From the NCBI GenBank assembly GCA_000635535.1, contig JFMF01000082.1, forward strand, positions 1 through 59,652: a stretch of DNA of 59,652 nt, read 5' to 3'. The notes beneath the pieces are model-generated. The model did no database searches. It worked only from the letters and a program-made list of their open reading frames with translations, and was not told the origin of the DNA. The DNA is from Prochlorococcus sp. scB243_496M6. Lineage in GTDB: Bacteria; Cyanobacteriota; Cyanobacteriia; PCC-6307; Cyanobiaceae. The position numbers and the translations under genes were made by a program. This document shows, one piece after another, positions 1 through 9,284 of this stretch; the first letter of the stretch is position 1, and the number at the start of each line of letters is the position of its first letter.

Positions 1-2
1 GA

Positions 3-710
3 TGGTTAATAGGTCAGCCTTCATTAGTTATGCATTCACTTGATGCAGGAAAGAATTGGACACGTTTATCTCTAGGTAACAAATTACCAGGCCAACCATT
101 TCTAATAACAACTGTCGATGCTGGTGTTGCAGAATTAGCTACTACTGCAGGTGCTATTTATGAAACATCAGATAGTGGTGAATCATGGAATGCAAAAGTT
201 GTAGATGCATCTGGTTCTGGAGGTGTAAGAGATTTAAGAAGGACTAATAAAGGAGATTATGTCAGTGTTAGTAGTTTAGGTAATTTCTTTTCCACTTTAG
301 AAAAGGATACTGATTCATGGATAGCTCATCAAAGAGCCAGTAGTAAAAGAGTTCAAAGTATTGGTTTTAATCCGGAAGGAAGTTTATGGATGCTTTCTAG
401 AGGAGCAGAAATTAGATTTAATGAAGATACTAATGACCTAGAAAATTGGTCAAAGCCTATTATACCCATTCTTAATGGATACAATTATCTAGACATGGGA
501 TGGGATCCAAATGGTTATATATGGGCTGGCGGGGGTAATGGAACTTTAATAGTAAGTAAAGATCAAGGTAAAACTTGGGAAAAAGATCCTACAGCTTCTG
601 AATTGCCAACAAACTACATTAAAATAGTTTTTCTTGATAAGGAAGCTTTAGACAATCAAAAAGGATTTGTACTTGGCGAGCGTGGTTATATCCTTAAATG
701 GAATAGCTGA
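3..710 (+). CDS. ycf48: Ycf48/HCF136 photosystem II assembly factor (5' truncated)
   Basis: The reading frame is open from base 3 (W-L-I-G-Q-P-S before the first Met at base 30), so the true start lies upstream of the window. Repeats such as [19 protein letters not shown] and [11 protein letters not shown], and the ending GERGYILKW, are the BNR-like blades of the Ycf48 seven-bladed propeller. The family binds newly made D1 and the PSII reaction-centre assembly intermediate on the lumenal side. It lies directly upstream of psbEFLJ, the usual cyanobacterial arrangement. The N-terminal signal region cannot be seen. Confidence 0.95.
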   Translation, partial: WLIGQPSLVMHSLDAGKNWTRLSLGNKLPGQPFLITTVDAGVAELATTAGAIYETSDSGESWNAKVVDASGSGGVRDLRRTNKGDYVSVSSLGNFFSTLEKDTDSWIAHQRASSKRVQSIGFNPEGSLWMLSRGAEIRFNEDTNDLENWSKPIIPILNGYNYLDMGWDPNGYIWAGGGNGTLIVSKDQGKTWEKDPTASELPTNYIKIVFLDKEALDNQKGFVLGERGYILKWNS

Positions 711-846
711 ATTTGAAAGACTTGAGTTAATAGTAAAAAAAAAATTAATTTTTGAAAGATTTAGCAACTGTCTGTAACCAACCTGTTAATTTCTTCGCGA
801 ACTTATGATTTAACACTGTAAGATCATAGGGTAAACATTTGTGATT

Positions 847-1095
847 ATGGCCGCAGGTTCAACGGGTGAACGCCCATTCTTTGAAATAATCACCAGTATT
901 AGATACTGGATTATTCATGCAGTAACATTACCAGCTATCTTTATAGCAGGCTTCTTATTTGTATATACAGGCTTAGCCTACGATGCTTTCGGAACTCCTC
1001 GTCCAGATAGTTATTTCCAATCATCTGAATCTAAAGCACCTGTTGTAACACAAAGATATGAAGCTAAATCTCAACTAGATTTAAGAACAAAATAA
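847..1095 (+). CDS. psbE: Cytochrome b559 alpha subunit (PsbE)
   Basis: An 82-residue PSII core subunit. I chose the ATG at 847 ([13 protein letters not shown]) over a GTG two codons upstream because MAxxTGERPF is the family's usual start. One membrane helix spans about residues 18-40 ([17 protein letters not shown]). It contains the His that ligates the b559 haem with its partner in Psb[11 protein letters not shown] after the helix is the conserved lumenal stretch. It is the first gene of psbE-psbF-psbL-psbJ, which are separated by 2 to 11 bases and almost certainly cotranscribed. Confidence 0.97.
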
Positions 1096-1097
1096 CA

Positions 1098-1244
1098 ATG
1101 ACTAATTCTCAAGCTCCAATGCAGGCTGCAGAAGTCCGCGTTTATCCTATATTTACTGTCCGTTGGCTAGCAGTTCACGCTCTAGCTATCCCATCAGTAT
1201 TCTTCTTAGGTTCCATTGCTGCTATGCAATTCGTAGCCCGATAA
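1098..1244 (+). CDS. psbF: Cytochrome b559 beta subunit (PsbF)
   Basis: A 48-residue PSII subunit beginning 2 bases after the psbE stop. The sequence [20 protein letters not shown] followed by [14 protein letters not shown] is the diagnostic PsbF helix. Its single His is the second axial ligand of the shared haem. The N-terminal 13 residues before VYPIF are the variable stromal tail. It is part of the psbEFLJ operon. Confidence 0.97.
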
Positions 1245-1255
1245 ATTTAACTATC

Positions 1256-1375
1256 ATGCAAGTAAACGAAAACCCTAACAAAGTTCCAGTTGAACTTAAT
1301 CGTACAAGCCTTTATTTAGGCTTACTATCAGTCTTTGTATTGGGAATTTTATTTTCCAGTTACTTTTTCAATTAA
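1256..1375 (+). CDS. psbL: Photosystem II protein L (PsbL)
   Basis: A 39-residue single-helix PSII subunit with the family pattern [20 protein letters not shown] followed by [19 protein letters not shown]. The ATG at 1256 matches the known family length; a longer in-frame extension back to 1163 overlaps psbF and is not credible. PsbL sits at the PSII dimer interface near the QA side. It is third in the psbEFLJ operon. Confidence 0.97.
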
Positions 1376-1384
1376 ATTAAAACT

Positions 1385-1582
1385 ATGAGTAAATTAAAAG
1401 GACCTGATGGAAGAATTCCAGATAGACTTCCCGACGGTAGACCAGCAGTCGCATGGGAAAGAAGATGGACTGAAGGAACTCTTCCACTTTGGCTTGTTGC
1501 TACAGCAGGTGGAATCGCAGTTATCTTCGTTTTAGGTATATTCTTCTATGGTTCATACCAAGGCGTTGGAGGCGGAGGCTAA
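1385..1582 (+). CDS. psbJ: Photosystem II protein J (PsbJ)
   Basis: A 65-residue protein with an N-terminal extension ([20 protein letters not shown]) before the family core. The core has one helix ([20 protein letters not shown]) and the Gly-rich end [11 protein letters not shown]. The extended N terminus is typical of marine picocyanobacteria compared with the roughly 40-residue proteins of other cyanobacteria. PsbJ affects QB exchange and PSII assembly. It is last in the operon. No clear hairpin terminator separates it from the convergent mtnP gene. Confidence 0.96.
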   Translation: MSKLKGPDGRIPDRLPDGRPAVAWERRWTEGTLPLWLVATAGGIAVIFVLGIFFYGSYQGVGGGG

Positions 1583-1625
1583 CAAATCCTTACCTTGACC
1601 TGATAATCACTTATATCGAATAAGC

Positions 1626-2519
1626 CTAATAAGAATCAGTAAATATCCTTAGTTTCTTTTTTGTGGAGCTTGGGATATTTTTTTTTGGGGTTATCAGTCC
1701 ATCTTTTAATGAAAAATGAGACTTACTTTTTGGTCTTTCTTTTTCAATTAATTTAGCTACTTCAAATATTATTTTATTAGCCACTTCAGTATTTGATCTC
1801 AGATTATCCAAAACCATCTCTACAGAAACTTCTTGATGAGTTTGATGCCAGCAATCATAATCAGTAACCATAGATAAGGAGGAGTAAGCTATTTCAGCTT
1901 CTTTAGCTAATCTTGCTTCTGTGTGGTTCGTCATTCCAATTATTGAACATCCCCAACTCCTATACAAATTAGATTCTGCTCTAGTAGAGAAAGCGGGACC
2001 TTCCATTGCTAGATAGGTGCCCCCTCTATGCAATTGTCTGCCGCCAGGAATATTTTTTTCTCCGATTTCACTTAATATACGTGATAAGTTTGTGCAGAAG
2101 GGATCTCCCATAGTTACGTGAGCAACAGCTCCCTCGTTAAAGAAGGTTGCAGGTCTATTTTTTGTCCGGTCTATAAATTGATCTGGAACCACTATATCAA
2201 GTGGCCTTATCTGTTCTTGCAATGAACCAACTGCTGATGGAGCAATAATCCATCTTACTCCTATTGATCTTAGAGCCCAAATATTAGCTTTATAAGGGAT
2301 TTCAGAAGGATTTAGACTATGTGTTCTGCCATGTCTAGGAATAAATGCTATCTCTAGGTTTCCAAGATTATATACTTTTATTGAATCAGAAGGTTTACCA
2401 TAGGGAGTATTGATTTCTAGTTCTCTTAAGTACTCTATTTGATCCATTGAATAAAATCCACTTCCACCAATCACTCCTAATTTTGATTTCTCAATTGGTA
2501 ATAAATGTTCTTTATTCAT
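1626..2519 (-). CDS. mtnP: S-methyl-5'-thioadenosine phosphorylase
   Basis: A 297-residue PNP/MTAP-family phosphorylase. It splits methylthioadenosine into adenine and methylthioribose-1-phosphate, recycling the polyamine by-product. Visible family features are LGVIGGSGFY near the N terminus, IPRHGRTHSLNPSEIPYKAN (phosphate and ribose site), EGPAFSTRAES (substrate site) and GMTNHTEARLAKEAEIAYS. The last is the MTAP/PNP discriminating region, and the Asn-His pair there fits MTAP-like substrates less strictly than textbook sequences. It is divergent from the SelD fusion with only 10 bases between start codons. Confidence 0.93.
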   Translation of the reverse strand: MNKEHLLPIEKSKLGVIGGSGFYSMDQIEYLRELEINTPYGKPSDSIKVYNLGNLEIAFIPRHGRTHSLNPSEIPYKANIWALRSIGVRWIIAPSAVGSLQEQIRPLDIVVPDQFIDRTKNRPATFFNEGAVAHVTMGDPFCTNLSRILSEIGEKNIPGGRQLHRGGTYLAMEGPAFSTRAESNLYRSWGCSIIGMTNHTEARLAKEAEIAYSSLSMVTDYDCWHQTHQEVSVEMVLDNLRSNTEVANKIIFEVAKLIEKERPKSKSHFSLKDGLITPKKNIPSSTKKKLRIFTDSY

Positions 2520-2529
2520 AGTGATGTAA

Positions 2530-4701
2530 ATGACTTTTAATCATCTGGTACTAATTGGAGGAGGACACTCAAATGTTTCTTTATTGAAGAAATGGTTAAT
2601 GTTTCCGAAATTAATGCCAGAAATTCCTGTTTCAATTATATCTAGAGATTCTCATTTGGTTTATTCGGCTATATTCCCATCGGTGATTTCAAAATCAATC
2701 ACTTTAGAAGAGAGTTTAATTGATATAAAATCTTTAGCAAAAAATGCAAAAGTATCTTTTATAGAAGAAGAAGTAAAGGATATTGATTTCAATTTAAAGA
2801 AAATTGTTTTAAGTAATAGACCTTCAGTTCATTATTCGAAGTTGGTGCTTAATTATGGAAGTCAAACAATAATTCCAAAAGAATTTGAATCACTAGTTAA
2901 AAATCGAAATGCTTTTTCAATTAAACCTTTTTTAAGGGCTTATGACTTAATACTAAAAGAGGACATTTTTGATTCAGTTAATGAACTTCCATTTGTAATT
3001 GTTGGGAGTGGTCTTGCTGCAATTGAAGTATCATATGCTTTGAGAAAAAGATGGGGATATAGACCTTTAAAACTATTATGTGATTCAAGAAAAATTAATA
3101 ATGCAATTCTGAAAAGTTTACGGAATTCCAATATTGATTTAGTTGAAAAACTTAATTTTGATTATGGAAAGATTCTTTTATGTACTGGAAATACATCTCC
3201 GTTATGGGCACAAAAAAAATTATTAGATTCAGATTCTTATGGCAGAATAATTACAAATCAGAATTTGCAGATAAAAAGTTTATCTGGAATCTTTGCTGTT
3301 GGTGATTGCGCAATTGTAGGTTCAGCAAAAAGACCAGCATCGGGAGTTTTTGCAGTAAAAGTTGTAAATACATTAGTACAAAATCTAAAAAAAGATATAG
3401 AAGGGAGATCATTAAAAAAGTGGTTTCCTCAAAAGATCGGATTGCAAATAGTAAATATATTTCCAAGCCATCATCCAAAGGCTTTTGCTATTTATCGCAA
3501 TTTTGTTTTCGGACCTTCTTTTATTTTTTGGATTTTAAAGCATAAAATTGATCTCAACTTTATTAAAAAGTTCAGATCAAAAAGGCTAATTATGAAAGGT
3601 AGTGGAAGAACTACTTCATTGAATGATTGCAGGGGTTGTGCAGCTAAAATCCCTCAGATTGTTTTGAATAAATCATTAATAAATTCTAATTTAGATTCTT
3701 TTGCTTCATCTCCTGAAGATTCAATTGAGATATATCAAAATGGTAAAGATATTATCTTGCAAAGTGTAGATGGATTTCCTGCTTTGGTAAGTGATCCTTG
3801 GCTTAATGCAAAAATTACTACTTTGCATGCTTGCTCAGATTTGTGGGCATGCGGGGCAAAACTTTCATCCGCACAGGCTTTAATATCATTACCAAAAGTT
3901 GAAAGGGAATTTCAGAGTTACCTCTTTTCTCAATCCCTTCAAGGTATTAAATCAACAGTTGAGGATCATGGAGGTGAATTACTTGGAGGTCATACTTTCG
4001 AGTCAAGAAGTTTAGTAAATAAACCTTATTCATTAGGAATAGATATTTCTTTAACTGTCCAAGGCATTTTGAAAAATGGAGCAAAACCATGGCTTAAATC
4101 TGGAATGAATATTGGAGATATTCTCATGATGTCTAGACCTCTGGGCGTTGGGTTTTACTTTGCCGGTCAAATGCAAAATATTAATATGCTAGGTAGTTCT
4201 TCTGAAGTAATTAATAATTTAGTAAAAAGTCAGCAATGTTTGATTGATGAAATTTATCTTTTTCAAAATCAATTTAAAGAATCTTTAGTCAATGCTGCGA
4301 CTGACATTACTGGATATGGATTTATTGGACACCTTAAAGAAATGGTTGAATCATCTAATTTATATAGACAAAACAATAATCTTGAGCAACTAAAAGTTTT
4401 ATTAGATTTATTTGCATTTAAAGCTTATCCTGGAGTATTAGATTTAATAAGAAAAGATGTTAAAAGTACTTTCTTTGAATCTAATAAAGAAATTTTTGAC
4501 AAAATTTATAAAGTAAATAAGAAAAAAAGAATAATTAATTTTTTAAACGAAAATTCATTAGATCAAGAGACTTTTATCGAGAGAATATCATTATTATTAG
4601 ATCCTCAAACATGTGGCCCATTGTTGATTAGTTGCAATCGTAAATATGAAAATGTTCTAAAAGATAATTGGTACAAGGTTGGAGAAGTTGTAAAAATGTA
4701 A
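2530..4701 (+). CDS. selD: FAD-dependent oxidoreductase fused to SelD-like selenide, water dikinase
   Basis: A 723-residue two-domain protein. Residues about 1-345 are an NDH-2-like pyridine nucleotide-disulphide oxidoreductase, with the dinucleotide motifs LIGGGHSN at 7-14 and VIVGSGLAAIEVSYAL near 158 and the FAD motif GIFAVGDCA. Residues about 360-723 are SelD-like. GC370AAK373 aligns with GC17GCK20 of E. coli SelD, keeping the catalytic Cys and Lys but replacing Cys19 by Ala. Later motifs are SDLWACGAK, GGHTFE, TDITGYGFIGHL and LDPQTCGPLL. The family makes selenophosphate from selenide and ATP. No selA, selB, selU or tRNA-Sec gene is in this window, so the cellular use is open. Its stop codon abuts the convergent CCA-enzyme stop. 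Confidence 0.92.
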   Translation: MTFNHLVLIGGGHSNVSLLKKWLMFPKLMPEIPVSIISRDSHLVYSAIFPSVISKSITLEESLIDIKSLAKNAKVSFIEEEVKDIDFNLKKIVLSNRPSVHYSKLVLNYGSQTIIPKEFESLVKNRNAFSIKPFLRAYDLILKEDIFDSVNELPFVIVGSGLAAIEVSYALRKRWGYRPLKLLCDSRKINNAILKSLRNSNIDLVEKLNFDYGKILLCTGNTSPLWAQKKLLDSDSYGRIITNQNLQIKSLSGIFAVGDCAIVGSAKRPASGVFAVKVVNTLVQNLKKDIEGRSLKKWFPQKIGLQIVNIFPSHHPKAFAIYRNFVFGPSFIFWILKHKIDLNFIKKFRSKRLIMKGSGRTTSLNDCRGCAAKIPQIVLNKSLINSNLDSFASSPEDSIEIYQNGKDIILQSVDGFPALVSDPWLNAKITTLHACSDLWACGAKLSSAQALISLPKVEREFQSYLFSQSLQGIKSTVEDHGGELLGGHTFESRSLVNKPYSLGIDISLTVQGILKNGAKPWLKSGMNIGDILMMSRPLGVGFYFAGQMQNINMLGSSSEVINNLVKSQQCLIDEIYLFQNQFKESLVNAATDITGYGFIGHLKEMVESSNLYRQNNNLEQLKVLLDLFAFKAYPGVLDLIRKDVKSTFFESNKEIFDKIYKVNKKKRIINFLNENSLDQETFIERISLLLDPQTCGPLLISCNRKYENVLKDNWYKVGEVVKM

Positions 4702-5949
4702 TTAATTTCTATTTAATTTGTCAATTTCCAAATATCTTAATCTTTTGATTTCCTTTCCCATCTCCTTCCCTGGGTCCCATCCTTCTTTTTTTAAAGTTTC
4801 TCCATCTTTTTTTGATTTAATGAATTTGTAAATAAATAACCACTTAAACAAGTTACGCCAGTATGGTCCTCCATCACAAATTAATAATTTGACTGTCTCA
4901 TCATTAAGGTTCCTGTCCTCAATAAATTCGGTCCAACTTGATGGAGAAAAATGATTGAAATTTTTTTGGTTTGTATTTAATATCTTTTTGATATTTAAAT
5001 AATCTTCTAATATTTTTATCTCACTATTATTTACCAAAAATCTTTGACATGCTTTTTCTAAATCTTCTGAATCTTTTAATAAGTAAAGCATATGATTTCC
5101 CTTTAACTTCTTAATCCAATTTAGTCCTCTTAAAAACCTTTTATCGACTTTAATATTTTCATTTAAGATTGAGATAATTTCCCATTTATTAATTATCGAA
5201 ATTACATTAGTCAAATTATCGTGTTTGCATATTTCAGCTAGTTCCATCCTTATTCGTATGCCTAGTGCAGGAGGGTAAATCATTTTCTGATGAGTTTTTG
5301 AACTTTTCCATGGCCATTGTCTAACTGTTTCTTGAGATTGTTTGAGGGAATTATTTGAAATATTGAAATCTAACCTTGAAGCATATTTTGCACATCTAAT
5401 TAATCTACTTGGATCATCTGAAATACTATTACTGTGAAGTAAGTTCAATCTTTTACTTTTTATATCAGAAATTCCTCCATAAAGATCATAGATTGTCCTT
5501 GTCGAGACCTCGAAGGCTATTGAATTTATAGTAAAATCTCTCCTCTTAAGATCCTCCTCAATAGTACTTTTATTTACTGTGGGATTTAAGCCTGGAGCAG
5601 AATAAATTTCTTTTCTTGCAGAAGCAATATCAATTTTATAGTCATTAATATTTATTTCTACAGTGTTGTATAAATTAAATTCCTTGATTAAACATAAATC
5701 TACATTTACAATATTTTTTTTTATAAATTTTGCAAGAGAAATAGAGGATCCTTCAATAACAAGATCAATATCTACAGGTTTAGAAAACGATTTTTTGTGG
5801 AATTTACTAATCAACAAATCTCTTAAATAACCGCCAACAAAAGCCACTTTAGTATTGTTATTAGATTCTATGTATTTAGTAATAAGGTTATATAGATTAA
5901 ATGGAGTTTTGATTAATTCCCTTTGGATGTAATAAGAGGTATCGTTCAT
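4702..5949 (-). CDS. cca: tRNA nucleotidyltransferase (CCA-adding enzyme / poly(A) polymerase family)
   Basis: A 415-residue class II nucleotidyltransferase. It has the flexible loop GGYLRDLL, the metal-binding DIDLVIEG (two Asp), RRDFTINSIAF and the neck motif DDPSRLIRCAKYASRLDF. The gene predicts addition or repair of the CCA end of tRNAs. It agrees with the tRNA-Phe, tRNA-Thr, tRNA-Ile and tRNA-Ala genes here, which do not encode CCA. The C-terminal half is divergent, as is common in this family. It lies 5 bases downstream of the helicase gene on the same strand and is probably cotranscribed with it. Confidence 0.92.
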   Translation of the reverse strand: MNDTSYYIQRELIKTPFNLYNLITKYIESNNNTKVAFVGGYLRDLLISKFHKKSFSKPVDIDLVIEGSSISLAKFIKKNIVNVDLCLIKEFNLYNTVEININDYKIDIASARKEIYSAPGLNPTVNKSTIEEDLKRRDFTINSIAFEVSTRTIYDLYGGISDIKSKRLNLLHSNSISDDPSRLIRCAKYASRLDFNISNNSLKQSQETVRQWPWKSSKTHQKMIYPPALGIRIRMELAEICKHDNLTNVISIINKWEIISILNENIKVDKRFLRGLNWIKKLKGNHMLYLLKDSEDLEKACQRFLVNNSEIKILEDYLNIKKILNTNQKNFNHFSPSSWTEFIEDRNLNDETVKLLICDGGPYWRNLFKWLFIYKFIKSKKDGETLKKEGWDPGKEMGKEIKRLRYLEIDKLNRN

Positions 5950-5954
5950 GAGTT

Positions 5955-8363
5955 TTAACTTACATAACGAATTGGAGCTAATCTGGGATCAAGAATTTTA
6001 CTTCCTTTATCACCAAATTTTACGGCTAAAGATATTTTTTCCCCACTCCCAAAAATATGTATAATTTCACCTTTCCCAAATTTTGAGTGAATTAGCTTAT
6101 CTCCAACTATCCAGCTTTTCCCTTTACTTGGCCCTGAATATAATTTTCTTACTGCATTTATTGGTTTGTTAACAAATTCATTTGGATTGTTTCGATCAAC
6201 TCTTGTTAAACGATCAAGATGCAAATCTCTTCTAATTGAAGCACCACCAGTTTGAGGTAATTCGCCATCCATTAGATCTTCAGGTATTTCCGAAAGAAAT
6301 ATTGAAGGAATTGTTGCTTCACGCATTCCACCCCATAATCTTCTTTCTCTGGCATGACTTAAGAAAACTCTTTCTTTAGCTCTAGTAATACCTACGTAGC
6401 ATAATCTTCTTTCCTCTTCAAGAAGTGAGGGAGTATCTATTGATCTATGGCTAGGGAAGAGACCTTGTTCTAGCCCAGTGATAAAAACATTTTGAAATTC
6501 TAAACCTTTACTATTATGCAGAGTCATGAGAGTTACAGAGTTAGGATTATTTTTCTTTGTATCATTATCAGTTGTTAAGGCTGCTGTAGAAAGAAATCCC
6601 TCTACATCTCCACTTTCTGTTTCTTCTTCATATTGAGTAGCTGCATTAATTAGTTCTTGTAAGTTATTTCTTCTATCTTCAGATTCTTCAGTCCCACTAG
6701 AGAGCAACTCACTTAAATAACCGCTTTTTTCTAATATAAGTTGTAGTAGTTGAGCGGGACCTGAATTTTCTAGGTAACACAGTAGATCATTCATAACTTC
6801 AGTAAATTTATTAATTCCTTTTGATGATCGGCCGATTGTTTCTTCAAGACTTTGCTTATCATTAAGAACCTCCCATAATGGGATATTTAACCTATTAGAT
6901 AGTTCATTAAGTTTTTGAATAGTAGTCTTACCAATCCCTCTTCTAGGGACATTTATGATTCGTAAAAGACTAACGTTATCTGAAGAATTAACCAGAACTT
7001 TCAAATATGCTATTGCATCTTTAATTTCTCTTCTATCATAAAAACGCAATCCTCCAAAAATTGTATAAGGAATGCGCCACCTTACAAGAGATTCTTCTAA
7101 TACTCTCGACTGAGCTCTGGTTCGATATAAAATTGCAAAATTTTTCCAAATTGGGTTTTGATTATAGTTATTGAGTGATTTTATTTTATTGGTAATTGCT
7201 TCTGCCTCGGAAATTTCATCATCACAGCTGAGTAACTTTAAAAGTTCCCCTTTTTCTTTAGTAGCCTTTAAAACTTTGTCAATTCTTTCAGAGTTGTTTT
7301 CAATTAGTGAGTTTGCAGCATCAAGGATATTGGAAGATGACCTATAATTATCTTCTAATTTAATTAAAGATGATTTTGTATCCTCTTTGATTGAAGTTTT
7401 AAAATCTTCTTGAAAACCAATTAAAATTCTGAAGTCAGCTGCTCTGAAACTATAAATACTTTGATCAGCATCTCCAACTACAAAAATTGATCTATCTTCC
7501 CAATTGAAGAATTTTTTTGGTTCAGTATTTCCAGCCGTAATTAATTTTATAAGTTCATATTGTGTTCTATTTGTATCTTGATATTCGTCAACTAAAATAT
7601 GTTTAAATCTGTTGTGCCAGTAATCTCTGACTATATCATTTTGCCTCAATAAGAAAACAGGCAATAGTAGAAGATCATCAAAGTCTAAGGAATTATTTTT
7701 TGAGAGTGAAATTCTATATCTCTTGTAGGCTTCTGCGACTGTTTTATCAAAATTATTATCTGCTTTTTCTAAAAGATCATTAGAAGTTAAGCATTGATTT
7801 TTAGCATTACTTATTAATCTTTTAATCTTTTTGGGATCATATCTTTTTGGGTCAAGATTCATATCTTGACTAATAATTTCTTTTACTAATGTTTGAGAAT
7901 CTGTTTCATCGTATATTGAAAATTGCCTTGTCCATTTAAGGCCTTCAGGATCAGTATATTTTTCAATATCGTATCTCAGAAGTCTTGAAAATAAAGAATG
8001 GAAAGTACCGATCCAAAGGTTCTTAAGCCTCTCTTGGTGAACGTTTGTTCTTAATTGATTTTGATCAATTTCTTTGAGAGTTGTCCAAGGCTGACCAAAT
8101 TGATTAAAAGCTAATTCTTGGGCTAGAAGAACCTCTAATCTTGCTTTCATTTCTTTTGCAGCTTTGTTAGTGAAAGTGACTGCCAGAATGTTATAGGGAT
8201 CTATAGAGTTACCCTCAATAAGATTTGCAATTCTGTGAGTAAGAGCCTTAGTTTTTCCGCTACCTGCACCAGCTACAACTAATAGTGGTCCATAAACATG
8301 TTTTACTGCTTGAAGTTGTTGATTGTTTAGGGACTTAAAAAGGAAATTGTTGGTTTGAGGCAC
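5955..8363 (-). CDS. uvrD: UvrD/PcrA-type superfamily 1 DNA helicase
   Basis: An 802-residue 3'-5' helicase of full family length. Walker A AGAGSGKT is at 31-38, followed by AVTFTNKAAKEMK (motif Ia), ILVDEYQDTN (Walker B/motif II), VVGDADQSIYSFRAADF (motif III), VTLMTLHNSKGLEFQNVFI (motif V) and RRLCYVGITRAKE (motif VI). The C-terminal tail KGEIIHIFGSGEKI resembles the PcrA/UvrD tudor-like region that contacts RNA polymerase. Expected roles are nucleotide excision repair, mismatch repair and clearing of replication conflicts. Confidence 0.95.
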   Translation of the reverse strand: MPQTNNFLFKSLNNQQLQAVKHVYGPLLVVAGAGSGKTKALTHRIANLIEGNSIDPYNILAVTFTNKAAKEMKARLEVLLAQELAFNQFGQPWTTLKEIDQNQLRTNVHQERLKNLWIGTFHSLFSRLLRYDIEKYTDPEGLKWTRQFSIYDETDSQTLVKEIISQDMNLDPKRYDPKKIKRLISNAKNQCLTSNDLLEKADNNFDKTVAEAYKRYRISLSKNNSLDFDDLLLLPVFLLRQNDIVRDYWHNRFKHILVDEYQDTNRTQYELIKLITAGNTEPKKFFNWEDRSIFVVGDADQSIYSFRAADFRILIGFQEDFKTSIKEDTKSSLIKLEDNYRSSSNILDAANSLIENNSERIDKVLKATKEKGELLKLLSCDDEISEAEAITNKIKSLNNYNQNPIWKNFAILYRTRAQSRVLEESLVRWRIPYTIFGGLRFYDRREIKDAIAYLKVLVNSSDNVSLLRIINVPRRGIGKTTIQKLNELSNRLNIPLWEVLNDKQSLEETIGRSSKGINKFTEVMNDLLCYLENSGPAQLLQLILEKSGYLSELLSSGTEESEDRRNNLQELINAATQYEEETESGDVEGFLSTAALTTDNDTKKNNPNSVTLMTLHNSKGLEFQNVFITGLEQGLFPSHRSIDTPSLLEEERRLCYVGITRAKERVFLSHARERRLWGGMREATIPSIFLSEIPEDLMDGELPQTGGASIRRDLHLDRLTRVDRNNPNEFVNKPINAVRKLYSGPSKGKSWIVGDKLIHSKFGKGEIIHIFGSGEKISLAVKFGDKGSKILDPRLAPIRYVS

Positions 8364-8385
8364 TTTTGGAAGGGTTTTTCAAAAA

Positions 8386-8592
8386 TCAGACTTTACTTTG
8401 AGATTCAGATGCCGATTCAAGATCTTCTAATGTTTTTTTTAAATTGATAAGTTCATTATTGTTATTGATTATTTCTTCAAATTTATTTTGAGGCATCTTT
8501 AATTTCATACTTCTGTCTAAGATTTCTTTTTCCAATCTCTTTTTATATGAAGAAATGAGTTTCTTTGATAATTTTAAATCTTGTTGATCCAA
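8386..8592 (-). CDS. Small coiled-coil protein of unknown function
   Basis: A 68-residue, highly charged, Lys/Glu-rich protein predicted to be almost entirely helical, for example SSYKKRLEKEILDRSMKLK and ELINLKKTLEDLESASES with leucines at heptad spacing. There is no membrane segment or known domain that I recognise. It lies 22 bases upstream of uvrD on the same strand, so the two may be cotranscribed. The start at 8592 (MDQQDLKLSKK) is the first possible one. Confidence 0.65.
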   Translation of the reverse strand: MDQQDLKLSKKLISSYKKRLEKEILDRSMKLKMPQNKFEEIINNNNELINLKKTLEDLESASESQSKV

Positions 8593-8771
8593 AACTTTAT
8601 GAAAATTGTAACTTTATATTAGCGGAAAAAAAATCTTTTATTTGAATTATTTCAACTATCACTTTGGAATGAAGTTATTAATTAAGAAGCGTTGCGTTAA
8701 GTTTGAAATTGTATTGTTTTTACTAGCTTTGTATTATTCTTAAGATCGATCTTAAATTTTTTATCACAGGA

Positions 8772-9284
8772 ATGTCAGTTTCAAAGAATAATCAACTATT
8801 GTCAGCCGATAAGAAATTAAATGATTTAAGCAATATAAAAGAATTTATTAATACCGCAAACTCAAGATTAGATGCCATAACCTCAATAACCAATAATTCA
8901 CATGCAATCGCAGCAGACGCTGTGACAGCAATGATTTGCGAAAATCAAGATTCACTTAATTCAAGAATATCTTTAAATACAACTAACAAGATGTCCGTTT
9001 GTTTAAGAGATGGAGAAATAATCCTAAGGATTGTTGTTTATCTTTTAATTTCAAATGACGAATCAGTTTTAGAAAAAAGTTGTTTGAAGGATCTTAAAAA
9101 TACTTATCTTGCTCTTGGGGTGCCTTTAAGAAATGCAAGAAGGGTTTTTGAATTAATGCGAGATGCAACTATCTCTGATTTGAATTCAACAGTTAATAAT
9201 ATGCCTGGAAACAAAGGCTTTCTTCCTGAATTAATATCTGAAACAGAGTTTCAATTTGAAAGGATAATTAATCTTTTAAACTAG
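8772..9284 (+). CDS. cpeB: Phycoerythrin beta subunit, degenerate high-light Prochlorococcus form
   Basis: A 170-residue phycobiliprotein beta chain. It is recognised from [12 protein letters not shown], the chromophore segment [12 protein letters not shown] and [14 protein letters not shown]. Three Cys are present. C77 corresponds to the central bilin Cys (C82 in CpeB numbering). C56 aligns with C50. C104 matches the non-bilin Cys. The family's C61 and C165 positions are not Cys here, and the 145-165 insert is much altered. No alpha subunit gene (cpeA), linker or phycobilisome gene is in the window. This fits a residual, probably photosensory or very minor pigment role, which is inference. 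It is convergent with cpeS; the two 3' ends overlap by 17 bases. Confidence 0.93.
   Translation: MSVSKNNQLLSADKKLNDLSNIKEFINTANSRLDAITSITNNSHAIAADAVTAMICENQDSLNSRISLNTTNKMSVCLRDGEIILRIVVYLLISNDESVLEKSCLKDLKNTYLALGVPLRNARRVFELMRDATISDLNSTVNNMPGNKGFLPELISETEFQFERIINLLN

Noticed and set aside
3251..3545. ORFs on both strands within the SelD fusion
   Set aside because: They are overlapping-frame shadows of the certain 723-codon gene.
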